A DNA stretch of 64,000 nucleotides from Streptomyces sp. SLBN-31 (lineage in GTDB: Bacteria > Actinomycetota > Actinomycetes > Streptomycetales > Streptomycetaceae): positions 3,596,001 through 3,660,000 of the forward strand of contig NZ_VFNC01000001.1 of the NCBI RefSeq assembly GCF_006715395.1, in the 5' to 3' direction. The translations under genes and the position numbers were made by a program. Below are positions 53,306 to 63,057 of this stretch, one piece after another; positions within the stretch are counted from its first letter, which is position 1, and every line of letters begins with the position of its first letter. The notes beneath the pieces are model-generated. The model ran no database searches. It was not told the origin of the DNA and saw only the letters and a list, made by a program, of their open reading frames with translations.

Positions 53306-54620
53306 TCAAAGTTGAGCGGTGCGGAGGTGTCCGCGGGCTCGGCGGGTGGTGACGGAGCGTGTGCGTAGGCGTAGGTCCTCTGCGTTGCGGAAGCCGAAGG
53401 CGTTGCGGGCGACGAGCTTGATCGCGCGGTTGATGCCCTCGCTCTTGGCGTTGCTGTGGCCGGTGTCGAGGAACACGGCGATCTCCGACCACCACCGGAC
53501 CACGGTCACGGCCAGCCGGACGACCTCGGGGATATCCGAGTCCGCGCACCAGGTGAGGAACTTCCGTCGGGCATGGCCGACTTGGTGCCGGTCGGCGCCG
53601 GTGCTGGCCAGGGCGAGGAGATTGCGCAGGCTCTCCTTCGCGATCCACGCGGTCAGCAGCGTCTGCCCGATCTGCCCCTCGTCCAGCAGCGGGTTCCACA
53701 TCCTCGCGAACTGCTCATCGGTGAGGTCCTCGCGTTGCGGAGGAGACGTCGTCTGGCCTTCCAATCCGGGTAACTGGCCTGTCCGCGTCGGCCGCGGGTC
53801 TCGGCGGTGGTGCGGCGCCTGACCATGGACGGCATTTATGTTGGCGAGCTGGACGACGTGGAAGTGGTCGACCACGACGATGGCATCGGGCAGGCCGGTG
53901 CGGATCGCGGCGCGGTAAGTGGCCGCCATGTCGATGGCGACGTGGGTGATGTTCTTGCGCCAGGTCCGCGGTGTGGTGGACAGCCAGGCCAGGACGTCGG
54001 CGCCGGTGCGGCCCTCGACCTGGCCGAGCAGCCCGCGTGGCCGGCCGCGTCGACGAACCCGGTGTGCCACCGATCCCGGGTCAGGCGCCACTTGCCGCTG
54101 TCGGGGTCCTGCTCCACTTCGTCCTGCCCCGCCGGGTCTCGTCGACGCCCAGCACCTTCACCTCGGGCAGCGGGACGTCGACGACCTCGCGCGCCGATGT
54201 ACGGAAGGCCCTCATCACCGTCGGCCAGGACAGGTGCAGGTCGCGAGCGGCCCGGATGACAGTGGAGCCGGCATCGCGCACCCGGCGCCCGGCTGCCTGG
54301 CGCAGCCGGGTGGTGATCCGCGCCCCGGCCGGTATCTGGACGACGCTCTCGGTAAACGACTTCCTCGGGCACATCGGCTCGCGGCATCACCAGCGGCGCT
54401 TGTGCCACAACAGCACCAGCCCGCGCTCCCCGTAGGGAAGACCCCGAGGACGGGTCCGGGTCGTGCCCTTCGCCTTCCGGGCGAAGGCGCCGCACTCCGG
54501 GCAGGCACGAGCCGCTTCCTCCGCCGTGGCCGGATGCACCCGGCGGGTGCCGTCCTCAAGCCGCTCGACCCGTATGACGGACACCCCGTCGAGGTCGAGC
54601 AGCAACGTCGCTTCGTTGGG
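53306..54620 (-). pseudogene. ISL3-family transposase, multiply frameshifted
   Basis: Pieces of one ISL3 transposase lie in order in different frames: LLLDLDGVSVIRVERLEDG with zinc-finger ACPECGAF (to about 54390), then CPRKSFTESVVQIPAGARI and VLGVDETRRG (to about 54110), GKWRLTRDRWHTGFVD, GLLGQVEGRTGADVLAWL through VVVDHFHVVQLAN, then MVRRRTTAETRGRRG, and finally REDLTDEQFARMWNPLLDEG to TRRARGHL at the end. At least five frame changes. No target repeats identified by eye. Confidence 0.85.
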
Positions 54621-54799
54621 CAAGCCCGTGGATCCTGCTTGATCTCTCCCCGGAGAACAGAAATGATCACGCGCTCGATGGCGAGGCAGCAGCGGCGCGG
54701 GGCTGTCGTTGCGGCGGACCGGCTCTGGCCCTCGGGTCACTGGCGCTTCGCAGGGCAGTGTGCTCAGACGTTACGACGTAGGCCCGGATCAGGCGGTGG

Positions 54800-55756
54800 T
54801 CATGCGGCCGCGTCGACGAGGGCTTGGAGCAGGCGCTGGGGGTCTTCGGCGATGCGGTTGCAGACGTAGAGCCACCATTCCGTGCCGAAGACGATGTACT
54901 CCCGGGTGGGGTGGCCGCGCTCGGCCATGGCTTGGAGGCGGTCGGACCCGAGGCCGAGGAGGGTCTCGAACTCCCAAGGATCGGAATCGGTGCCCTTCCC
55001 TCCGAGGTGCTGGTCAACGCGGTTGATCAGATCCCAGTCGTGGGTGGCGAAGGAGCACAGATGGCCCGAGTCGGCCAACTGTTGCGCATACGCAAGATAG
55101 GCGGCGGTCAGGGCCGGGGCCTCGCGCCGGTGGGCGATGGCCTCAGGTTCGAGGAAGGCGCCCTTGACCAGGCGGATGCGGCCGGGACGCGAAAGCAGCT
55201 CCGGCAGGTCGTCTGCGGTGCGATACAGGCGTGCCTGGACGGTGATGCCCACATGGTCGAACCGCTCGCGCAGCTTGCGGTGCAGGGCAAGAACCTCGTC
55301 GGTCCGGTCGGAGCCTTCAGCCGAGATCACCATCTCCCGCCCGGTGTCGGCGGTGGCCTGGGCGATGCGGGAGGCGTTGGCAAGGGCAAGCTCCGCATCG
55401 ACGGCGAGGCCGATGTGGGACAGGTCGAGGGAGATCGAGCACCCGGGTGGCAGCAGACGGGCCGCGGAGAGGAACGTGTCGGTCTCTTCCGTGGCTCGCT
55501 GCGGGTCGCGGCAGCTCTCGCCCATGTACTCCACGTTCACGCGGTGGCCGGCGGCCAGGACCTGCTGCGCCCGATCCAGAGCGTCGGGCAGGGTTTCACC
55601 GGCCACGTACCGCTGCGCAACTTTGCGGGCCAGAGGGCCGAGGACCGGGTCGCCTGGGACGCGCCACTTCAGCTCCTCGTCGAGTGCGAGCCCACGCAGG
55701 ACTTGGGCAGCCTGTGACGAGAGGGCAGCGTTGGTGGCGGGGGTCTGCGTGGTCAT
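54800..55756 (-). CDS. Proline dehydrogenase
   Basis: 318 residues, PRODH barrel. VNVEYMGES, SLDLSHIGLAVD, MVISAEGSDRTDEVL, VGITVQARLYRT, RIRLVKGAFLEPE and a closing YIVFGTEWWLYVCNRIAEDPQ that holds the substrate-binding Y/R pattern (Y..NR). It oxidises proline to pyrroline-5-carboxylate with FAD. Usually paired with a P5C dehydrogenase, but none is next to it. Divergent GlxA-type regulator gene. Confidence 0.8.
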   Translation of the reverse strand: MTTQTPATNAALSSQAAQVLRGLALDEELKWRVPGDPVLGPLARKVAQRYVAGETLPDALDRAQQVLAAGHRVNVEYMGESCRDPQRATEETDTFLSAARLLPPGCSISLDLSHIGLAVDAELALANASRIAQATADTGREMVISAEGSDRTDEVLALHRKLRERFDHVGITVQARLYRTADDLPELLSRPGRIRLVKGAFLEPEAIAHRREAPALTAAYLAYAQQLADSGHLCSFATHDWDLINRVDQHLGGKGTDSDPWEFETLLGLGSDRLQAMAERGHPTREYIVFGTEWWLYVCNRIAEDPQRLLQALVDAAA

Positions 55757-55829
55757 GTGCTGTGCCTAGCTGTTCGCGGGATGGATGAACGCCTGCGAGC
55801 CTTCCAGACCGGCGCTCCCACCTGAGAGT

Positions 55830-55864
55830 GGCAGAAATGCCAGGTAAGCTGAAATTCCTGCCAC
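55830..55864. promoter_or_regulatory. Inverted repeat between prodh and its divergent regulator
   Basis: TGGCAGAAATG at 55830-55840 and AATTCCTGCCA at 55854-55864, imperfect arms (TGGCAG plus AAT/AATT) with an additional GCCAGG inside. It lies 25 bases before the regulator start. Likely operator of the AraC-type regulator. Confidence 0.6.
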
Positions 55865-55889
55865 CGTCGTAAGAAGGGATCGGGAACCT

Positions 55890-56894
55890 GTGCTTCACGA
55901 CGTCGCCGTCCTTGCCCTCCAGGGTGCCCACGCGTTCGAGCTGGGCGTGTTCTGCGAGGTCTTCGGGATCGATCGCAGCGACGACGCGCTGCCCGCGTAC
56001 GACTTCGCTCTTGTCTCGGCCACCGGCGACAGCGTGCCGACCCGCCACGGCTTCGAGGTGCGGGCCCGGCACGGGCTGGAGCGGCTGGCCTCGGCGGACC
56101 TCATCTGCGTCCCGGCCTACGACCTCAATGTGCGCCAGCCGGACCACCTGACCGAGGAACTGCGGGCTGCTGTGAAGCGTGGCGCTCGGGTCCTGAGCAT
56201 CTGCACCGGGGCCTTCCTCCTGGGCGAGGCCGGGCTGCTCGACGAGCGACGCTGTACCACGCACTGGCGCTACACCGACGAACTCGCTCGCCGCCACCCG
56301 CGTGCCCGGGTCGAGTCGGACGTGCTCTACGTCGACGAGGACCCGGTCATCACCGGCGCCGGCACCGCCGCTGGCGTCGACACCTGCCTCCACCTCATCC
56401 GCAAGGAGCACGGCAGCGACGTCGCCAACGCAATCGCCCGCCGCATGGTCACACCCCCGCACCGCGACGGCGGCCAGCACCAGTACCGCCAACGCCCCCT
56501 GCCCCGGGAGGGGACCGGGTCCCTCGCCCCTGTCCTGGCCTGGGTGGAAGCCCACCTCGACCAGGACCTGACCGTCGAGGCAATGGCCTACCGTGCCCAC
56601 ATCTCCCCGCGGACCTTCGCCCGACGCTTCCGGCAGGAGACCGGGACCACGCCGTTGCAATGGTTGACCGGACAGAGGGTCCTGCTCGCGCAGCACCACC
56701 TGGAGACCACGGACGACCCAGTAACCGCGATCGCCCACCGCACGGGCTTCGGTACCGTCGACAACCTCCGCCACCACTTCGCCCGACACCTCGGCACGAC
56801 GCCCCAGGCATACCGGCGGGCGTTCAGAGCCCTGCCCACCAGCCGACGATCCGCGCCCCTCACAGCTTCACAACGGCCGCGCAGTACTGACTGA
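55890..56894 (+). CDS. GlxA-type regulator (DJ-1/PfpI plus AraC HTH)
   Basis: 334 residues from GTG 55890. N-terminal DJ-1/PfpI-like domain (about 1-180) with the cysteine elbow LSICTGAFLLGEAGLLD and WRYTDELARRHP. C-terminal AraC pair (about 215-320): VEAMAYRAHISPRTFARRFRQETGTTPLQWL, and VTAIAHRTGFGTVDNLRHHFARHLGTTPQAYRRAF. Probably regulates the divergent proline dehydrogenase in response to an amino acid. Confidence 0.85.
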   Translation: MLHDVAVLALQGAHAFELGVFCEVFGIDRSDDALPAYDFALVSATGDSVPTRHGFEVRARHGLERLASADLICVPAYDLNVRQPDHLTEELRAAVKRGARVLSICTGAFLLGEAGLLDERRCTTHWRYTDELARRHPRARVESDVLYVDEDPVITGAGTAAGVDTCLHLIRKEHGSDVANAIARRMVTPPHRDGGQHQYRQRPLPREGTGSLAPVLAWVEAHLDQDLTVEAMAYRAHISPRTFARRFRQETGTTPLQWLTGQRVLLAQHHLETTDDPVTAIAHRTGFGTVDNLRHHFARHLGTTPQAYRRAFRALPTSRRSAPLTASQRPRSTD

Positions 56895-57714
56895 TCGCTG
56901 TCCGGTCTTTAGAACGGAACCAGGTCGGCAAGCCCGTCATCACCGTGACTGCACGTCGGTGGCCCAGACGCTGGGCACCGCTCAAGATCGAAGACCCGGA
57001 TTGGAAGGGCATGCTGTGCGCGTGCGGTGCGGTAACTCTGCAGAGCACGTTGCCCACGATTTGCCGCATCTTGCGGGCGGCGGGGCGAGGTCCAGCCACG
57101 TCAGTTTGAGGAACACGTCTGGTCTCCGACGGGCCTTTGGGCACCGGCTCCTGCAGTGACGTCGGTTGCCCTCGCGGCCCTCGCGGACGGTGTGGCACCC
57201 CCAGCTCGCGAGTGGTTCCTCTGCCTCCTCCAGTGCCTGGTGGCGGGCGAGGGATCGGATTGGGATTCCGCTCGACGAGGGCTCGATCTGCCGAAAGAGT
57301 GCCGAGATCTGGCCGGCAGGGGGCTCTGGCTGCTGTACGAGGAGGTGATGTCGGGTCGGTCGATGGCAGCGTGCGGCACCGCTTTCGAGATTCTCACGGT
57401 GGTGGAGCCCGACAGGGGTCGTCTGCAACGTGTTCGGGACGGCCGAGTGGTTGCCCGTGTGCTGCCGGAGTGGCCTGTGCGATGACGAGTTTGAGGAAAC
57501 CTGAGACGTTAGGCCGCTTCAGCGAGCACGTCCATGCGTCGTCTGCTGTCGCCGCGGCAGCGGGATTTCTGAGATCGAGGCCAGTACGCAGAGACCCGAA
57601 GTCATGATCGATGGGCGCCGAGCGGGCAGCACCGAACCGTGGCCCCGTGATCGCTGCGGGAAGCGGCTCCGGGTAGCGTCACCAGGCAACCGCGCCGAAG
57701 GAGAGCAGCCTCTC
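56895..57714. other. Mostly non-coding stretch with one weak gene
   Basis: About 820 bases with poor codon bias apart from the 109-codon frame given separately. Short blocks in several frames may be relics. Confidence 0.4.
57156..57485 (+). CDS. Hypothetical protein, uncertain
   Basis: 109 residues from a GTG. VTSVALAALADGVAPPAREWFL and RDLAGRGLWLLYEEVMSGR look protein-like, and FEILTVVEPDRGRLQRVRDGRVVARV resembles a strand-turn-strand, but there is no recognised family and no strong ribosome binding site. May be a remnant. Confidence 0.35.
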   Translation: MTSVALAALADGVAPPAREWFLCLLQCLVAGEGSDWDSARRGLDLPKECRDLAGRGLWLLYEEVMSGRSMAACGTAFEILTVVEPDRGRLQRVRDGRVVARVLPEWPVR

Positions 57715-58317
57715 GTGGACCTGGGCATCGTTGGGCAGGCCGCCGGCTTGTTCGCTGTCACCAACATCGACGACATCGTGGTCCTGGCGCTGTTCTTTGC
57801 ACAGGGTGCTGAGCAACCCGGCTCCGTCCGCCGCATTGTTCTGGGGCAGTACCTGGGCTTCGCCGCGATCCTCGCTGTGGCGGTGGCCGCCACCTTCGGC
57901 GCAACCTTCCTGCCCGAGGCCGCCGTTCCTTACCTCGGGCTTCTGCCGCTCGTCCTGGGCCTGAAGGCCGCCTGGCAGACATGGAAGGACCACCGCGGCG
58001 GCAGTGAGGACGAGGGGGAGCAGGCTGGCGAGGCTGGGCCGAGCCCGCTGGAGGTCGCAGCTGTCACCTTCGCCAACGGCGGAGACAACATCGGCGTTTA
58101 CGTGCCCGTTTTCGCCACTGCCGGTGTCGGCGCCATGAGCGTGTACGCCGTGGTGTTCCTCGTGCTTGTGGCCGCGTGGTGCTTTGCGGGCAGGTTCCTC
58201 GCCACGCGGCCCGTGATCGCACAGGCTCTCGCCCGCTGGGGCCACATCCTGCTGCCGCTCGTCCTGGTCACCATCGGCCTGCTCATCCTCATCGAGGGCG
58301 ATGCCTTCGGGCTTTGA
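57715..58317 (+). CDS. CadD-family cadmium resistance transporter
   Basis: 200 residues from GTG 57715 with GGAGAG before it. Five or six helices. TNIDDIVVLALFFAQ and AAVTFANGGDNIGVYVPVFA carry the paired N-x-x-D motifs of the CadD family, with QYLGFAAILAVAVA between. Moves cadmium or another cation across the membrane. Alone, so regulation is unknown. Confidence 0.8.
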   Translation: MDLGIVGQAAGLFAVTNIDDIVVLALFFAQGAEQPGSVRRIVLGQYLGFAAILAVAVAATFGATFLPEAAVPYLGLLPLVLGLKAAWQTWKDHRGGSEDEGEQAGEAGPSPLEVAAVTFANGGDNIGVYVPVFATAGVGAMSVYAVVFLVLVAAWCFAGRFLATRPVIAQALARWGHILLPLVLVTIGLLILIEGDAFGL

Positions 58318-58413
58318 CCCGGGCTGCGCGCCGTCTACGGCACGGGGACTCGTGGGGAATACCTGCGGCACGCGCTTCTTGCCAAGCCCGTCTTGCGCGG
58401 CTCCGCGGAGACA

Positions 58414-58812
58414 TCAGCGCTCCGGTGGTGTGGATGCCGTGGCCAGCTGTCGCAGCAGCCGTTCGACGAGCCGTTCCTTTGCGAGGGTGAGGTGGCGCCG
58501 GTAGGTGCCGTAGGGGACGCCGAGGCGTCGGGCGGCGGCCCTGTGGGTGCGGCAGGCCGTGATGTAGGTGGTGGTGAGCGCCTCGTGGGCTTTGACGCCC
58601 GCGGGGTCTGTCTGGATCGCGTCGAGGGCGGTGGTGATGGCGCCGCGCAGGTCAGCGACCGAGTCGCGTGAGCCGTGCGGCACAAGAGGGGAGTGCAGCA
58701 GGACGCTGGTGGGGAATTCGCGGGGGGTGTGCCAGGTGCGCAGCGCCTCGAGCACGCCTTCCGCGAACACCGCATGTGACCTTCGGCCGTCCGGGCCACT
58801 CGTGGTGGCAGG
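58414..58812 (-). pseudogene. C-terminal remnant of a large ATP-binding regulatory protein
   Basis: The final ~130 codons read VLEALRTWHTPREFPTS, DPAGVKAHEALTTTYITACRTHRAAARRLGVPYGTYRRHL and end KERLVERLLRQL. In streptomycetes this closes a long (700+ residue) ATP-binding protein. The rest is missing, cut off where the next fragment begins. Confidence 0.5.
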
Positions 58813-58827
58813 TGCGGGCCACGTCGT

Positions 58828-59217
58828 GACGCCGGCGTCCTGCGCTACGAGGACGTGGAGCAGCCCGTCCCCGGCGCCGGGGAGGTCCGCATCCGTGTCG
58901 CCGCGACCTCGTTCAACTCCGTCGACGGCAACATCCGCGGCGGCTTCATGCAGGGCCCCATCCCGGTGGTGCTGCCGCACACTCCCGGCCTCGATGTCGC
59001 AGGCACGGTCGATGCGCTGGGCGAGGGCGTGAACGGACTCGAGGTCGGCGACGACGTCGTCGGCTTCCTGCCGATGGACAAGCCCGGCGCCGCCGCGCAG
59101 TACGTCCTCGCGCCGGCCGAGCCCCTCGCGGCGGCGCCCAAGACCGTCTCCCTGGCCGACGCCGCAGCGCTGCCCGTGGTCGGTCTCACCGCGTACCAGG
59201 CGCTGTTCGACCACGGC
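58828..59217 (+). pseudogene. Quinone oxidoreductase, N-terminal part only
   Basis: DAGVLRYEDVEQPVPGAGEV, RIRVAATSFNSVDGNIRGGF, PGLDVAGTVDALGEGVNGL and GDDVVGFLPM match the GroES-like half of MDR enzymes, followed by ALPVVGLTAYQALFDHGK; then similarity ends at about 59217, before the NADPH-binding motif. Also lacks its own start. Confidence 0.7.
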
Positions 59218-59686
59218 AAGCGACAGCGCCAGAGGCGGCATGGCGGCGGCACTGACCATCTTGGCCCGCGAACGCGGCGGCCCGAACATCGCCCGTCAGA
59301 TTCTGCTCATGCCGATGCTCGACGACCGTACCCCCGCCCCCGACCCTCACATCGCGCCCTACCTCGTGTGGTCCTACGACGACAGCCGCACCGCCTGGCC
59401 CGCTCTGCTCGGCGATTCCGCCGGCGGGCCGGACGTCCCGCCCACCGCCGCCCCGGCCCGCCTGAAGGACGCCACCGGCCTACGGGCCGCCTACATCGAG
59501 GTCGGCCAACTGGACGTCTTCCGCGGCGAGGACACCGCCTACGCCACGAAGCACAGCGGTGCCGGAGTGCCGGTCGAGTTCCACCTGCACCGCGGCGCCC
59601 CGCACGAGTTCGACTCCATCGGCTTCACCTCCGACGTCGCCCGGCGCGCCATCGCCGACCGCGTCCGGGTCCTGAAGTCGCTCTGA
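59218..59686 (+). pseudogene. Alpha/beta hydrolase (HSL-like), C-terminal part only
   Basis: SDSARGGMAAALTILARERGGP is the nucleophile elbow of hormone-sensitive-lipase-like esterases (GDSAGGGMAAAL) with changed residues; then ILLMPMLDDRTP, TGLRAAYIEVGQLDVFRGED and HRGAPHEFDSIG with catalytic D and H. About half of a normal enzyme. Joined directly to the quinone oxidoreductase piece by a deletion. Confidence 0.7.
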
Positions 59687-60007
59687 ACCGCGACCGGCCA
59701 CTCACAGCACGGCGCATCCCGGAGAAAGTGAACCTGACGGCGGCAGCGACGTGCATGGGCGAGACGTCAACTGACTTTCGTCGCACTGGAATTGGAGAGC
59801 GGATCGCGCTGAGGTCATGACGAGGCCGAGGGGAGGCAACCTCTCTCGCCGCACTGCGTCCTACGCAGTGCTACGTACGGAAATTTCTTCCAGGCTGTGT
59901 GAATGCCCACCATTGGCAAGGACGGTACGTGATGCTGGACCCCTCTTTCTGCGTAGACGTTCCCCGCAGGCTTCGACGACTCGGAGGCTGAGACCGGGGT
60001 GCACGCG
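59687..60007. other. Gap without recognisable genes
   Basis: About 320 bases, no supported gene or repeat. Confidence 0.4.
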
Positions 60008-60187
60008 ATGGCGAGGAAACTGTTCCTTGGCGCGAGTGCCGCTCAGGTCTTCTCGAAGGCGCACGCCTGGGTGAGCGGGCAGGACATCCGCATCGCGGAC
60101 GTCTCGTGGGACTTCCTTGACGGCGAGGATGAACCCCACTGTCTGGCCGTGTATTTCACGTTCGAACCCCAGTCTGCCTCAGGCTGA
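60008..60187 (+). CDS. Small hypothetical protein
   Basis: 59 residues from ATG 60008: MARKLFLGASAAQVFSKAHA, then a block IADVSWDFLDGEDEPHCLAVYFTFE with balanced hydrophobic and acidic residues. Looks like a small folded alpha/beta protein. A GTG nine bases earlier is an alternative start. No function recognised. Confidence 0.5.
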   Translation: MARKLFLGASAAQVFSKAHAWVSGQDIRIADVSWDFLDGEDEPHCLAVYFTFEPQSASG

Positions 60188-60308
60188 CCACGAGGGGCCC
60201 GAACAGCCTGGGGCCGAAGGAAGATGGGGGTCGAGGTTGGTCGATCCCGGCTCCGACGGTACCTGACCGGTTGCCGAACCACTGGGCGGAGGTGGGTTTC
60301 CTCGTCGG

Positions 60309-60716
60309 TCAGGCGATCGACACCAACATGTACGTCTCGGCGAACGCGAGCACGATCCCGACGATCAGGAACAGTCCTTGGACGACGGCGGTGACCGGCA
60401 TGCGCAGACTCGCGTGGACGAACGTCGAGACTGCGAGCGCGGCGGGAACCACCCAGGCGAGGGCGAGCCCCGAGAACGAGAATCCGGGATGAGGTCGTTG
60501 AGTTCCGGGCTGGGCGTCGCCCATGGTCGCCGCCATACCGCCCAGGGTCAAGATCAGACCGATGCCGGCCAGCGCGAGGGCGTCGGCCAGTGCCAGCAGC
60601 AGTGCGACCACGATGTCCGTCAGCCGGGAGGGCCGGGCCGGTTCGGCGGAGGTCTTGTCCCTGCCGTATCTCCGGCGATTGCCGATCTTCTTCCGAATTC
60701 CATCGAATCGGGTCAC
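60309..60716 (-). CDS. Small membrane protein, three helices
   Basis: 135 residues. Basic cytosolic head, then helices at about 32-62 (LTDIVVALLLALADALALAGIGLILTL), 80-102 and 110-135. Similar in layout to DUF6234-like membrane proteins, but family membership is uncertain. No neighbours suggest a job. Confidence 0.6.
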   Translation of the reverse strand: MTRFDGIRKKIGNRRRYGRDKTSAEPARPSRLTDIVVALLLALADALALAGIGLILTLGGMAATMGDAQPGTQRPHPGFSFSGLALAWVVPAALAVSTFVHASLRMPVTAVVQGLFLIVGIVLAFAETYMLVSIA

Positions 60717-61028
60717 TGCTCGACTACATCACGGAGCGTGCCATTCCGGCATTGCCGGTACGTAACGAACCGGGCCCTGAATGGGCTCGTATCGGTATCC
60801 GGCTGATATGGCCTCATAGTGCCCGAGTCCCTGGCGGGCCGCCTGTGAGAGCGGTGTGGAGACGGTATAGTTCGGCCGTCAACTGTCGCCGTGGACGGGT
60901 CAGTTGCTTTTCCCTGCCGTCATTGTGAGTTCTGCCGCCGCACAGTAAATTGCCGCACTTTGCTTTCTCGCGCGGGCGACCGCCGCCATTCTCCGCCCCC
61001 TGAACTTCTCACCGAAAGCCTCTTGTTC

Positions 61029-62297
61029 GTGGCCATCACTGTGCACGGGGACCGGCCTGCCGGTCGGCATGCCGCCGTTCCGCCCGGCAGTCACTTTCGG
61101 CGAGTCTACGCACCACGCGCGAGTGATGCGCTGGCGTTTTCCATGTCGACGTACGCGATGCCGCTTCTGGTCCTGACCATCACCAGTTCCGCCTCTTTGA
61201 CGGGTCTGGCGTTCGCGTTGGAATGGACGCCGCGGATCGCGGCGTTCGTGCTGGCCGGGAATGTGGTGGACCGGCGCGGTGCGGCCATCGTGTGTTTTAT
61301 GTCGTCCCTCGCCCGGTCCGTGGTGGTGGCGGCGTCCGCGGTCGCCCTGACGATGCTTCCACGGGGCACGACTGAGACGGTCGTCATCCTTGTACTGGCG
61401 GCCGTGACCGGAACCCTCTCCCAGTTCGGGTTCGTCGCCAACGAGGCCGTCGGCGCGGTTGTCACCCGGCGCGGGGAAACCCGGCCGCACGGGACACAGG
61501 CGGTCCTCGTCGGCATCGACCAGACGGCCACGGTCATCGGTCCGCTGCTCGCAGGCTTCCTGCTGTTGTCCGGCCCCGGGTGGATGCTCGCATGCCTGAG
61601 CGCGGTCTCTCTGTTCGCCGCCGTACTCGGTCTGCAGACCCCGCCGACCCCGCTGCGTGCCGCGTCCGGGGAGGGGGCGGGAAAGGGCGGCGGGCTGCGG
61701 GCGGGCCTGCGCACGTTGCTGCGCCTGCCCGCGCTGGGCTGGCTTGTGGGCGGCCTGACCTGTTCGAACCTCGCGCTCGGGCTGCTGCAGTCAGCGAGCC
61801 CGGTCATTGTCGTGGAGACCTTCGGCCGCTCCTCGGCCAGCGTCGGCACCATGTGGTCCGCCGCCGCGGTGGCGACCCTGCTGGCGATCACCTGCTGCCG
61901 TCTGGTGTTGCGCCGACTCGACCTGTGGGCGGTGGGCGTCGTGTCCGCAACGCTCGCCTCCGCGGCCTGTCTTGGCCTGCCGCTGGCGCCGTCGTACGTC
62001 TCCTACACGGTCCTGGTCGCCCTCTTCATGGCGGGCGACGGTGGGCTCACGGTCGTGTTGCGAACCGTGCGCTCGCTGATCATCCCGTCGACGGCACTCG
62101 GTGCCACGCTCTCGCTGACCATGCTGATCCTGCTGCTACCCTTCCCCGCGGCCGGCATCCTCGTCGCGCTCACCCCGCCCGCGCACCTGGGCCGCGTGCT
62201 GCTGGTCTGCGCCGTCCTCCAGGCTGTCGCTCTGATCGTCACCTTCATCAGACTCCGCCGTGCGCCGGCCCTGCGCCTGGTCGTCGACGGGGGATGA
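61029..62297 (+). CDS. MFS transporter
   Basis: About 422 residues from GTG 61029 (start unsure; the open frame runs to 60891 but the added part has no similarity). Helices include SDALAFSMSTYAMPLLVLTITSSASLTGLAFALEW and motif A-like FVLAGNVVDRRGAAIVCF, plus a central linker (LRAASGEGAGKGGGLRAG). Ends LRLVVDGG. Similar to enterobactin-exporter-like MFS. Substrate unknown. Confidence 0.75.
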   Translation: MAITVHGDRPAGRHAAVPPGSHFRRVYAPRASDALAFSMSTYAMPLLVLTITSSASLTGLAFALEWTPRIAAFVLAGNVVDRRGAAIVCFMSSLARSVVVAASAVALTMLPRGTTETVVILVLAAVTGTLSQFGFVANEAVGAVVTRRGETRPHGTQAVLVGIDQTATVIGPLLAGFLLLSGPGWMLACLSAVSLFAAVLGLQTPPTPLRAASGEGAGKGGGLRAGLRTLLRLPALGWLVGGLTCSNLALGLLQSASPVIVVETFGRSSASVGTMWSAAAVATLLAITCCRLVLRRLDLWAVGVVSATLASAACLGLPLAPSYVSYTVLVALFMAGDGGLTVVLRTVRSLIIPSTALGATLSLTMLILLLPFPAAGILVALTPPAHLGRVLLVCAVLQAVALIVTFIRLRRAPALRLVVDGG

Positions 62298-62443
62298 ACA
62301 CCACGCGCAGCAAGGCACAGGCGTTTCCGGCGCCAGAACTGCTGGGTTGTCCGCCGATGGAACCTGGTGCCCCGTCGGCCTGATCGTGCTCGCGGTCCCC
62401 GCGGCGCCTCACCTGATCCGAGGGGGCCGCGCCCCGCTTCCGG

Positions 62444-62857
62444 TCAGCGCAACCGGGCTCCGGCGGCGGCCAGTCGGGCGTGCCAGTCGCGCATCCGTGC
62501 CGCCGCGCCACCGTTGAGCAACTGGTCCACCGCGCCTCCGGCCGCCGCCGCTCCCGATGATCCGGGGCCGGCGTCCTCCAGAGCCCGCTGCTGATCGGCG
62601 CTGGGCGCGGGGGACAGGGAGGCGCCCCTCCCGACAAGGGCGTAGCGCTGTCCTTCGACGGTGAGCACGAGGGTGCCGAGCCGGGTGGGGCGACCGGTGA
62701 CCGCGCTGGGGTCGGCCTGCAGAACGGTGGCGAGGGAGCGGTCCCGCACCTGCAGGCCGTCTGGACGCAGGGTGACCAGCACGGGCTCACAGCGGGCGCC
62801 GTTCCACACGCTGCGCCGCCAGTACACGATCCCCGAGTGTCCGGTGTCTGTGCTCAT
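62444..62857 (-). CDS. Hypothetical protein
   Basis: 137 residues from ATG 62855-62857. Opens MSTDTGHSGIVYWRRSVWNG, with strands CEPVLVTLRPDGLQVRD and GTLVLTVEGQRYALVGRG, then an Ala/Gly-rich linker and a closing helix MRDWHARLAAAGARLR. The N-terminal ~80 residues resemble a PH-like small barrel. No function known. Confidence 0.55.
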   Translation of the reverse strand: MSTDTGHSGIVYWRRSVWNGARCEPVLVTLRPDGLQVRDRSLATVLQADPSAVTGRPTRLGTLVLTVEGQRYALVGRGASLSPAPSADQQRALEDAGPGSSGAAAAGGAVDQLLNGGAAARMRDWHARLAAAGARLR

Positions 62858-63057
62858 ACCACAGATCATGGCATGAACACGGCGCCCCCGGTCGCCGGCC
62901 GGCACATGGCTGGAGCGCACCGAGCGTCCGCCGCGGCAGTGGCGGAAGACCCGGGCTCTAGCAGGCCCCAGGCGGCCGGCAGCAGCCAGAGCAGTGCCAG
63001 CGCGGTCAGTCCCGGGAACGTGAGCACGCGCGCGGTGCGGCTCTCCCCGAGGGAGAG

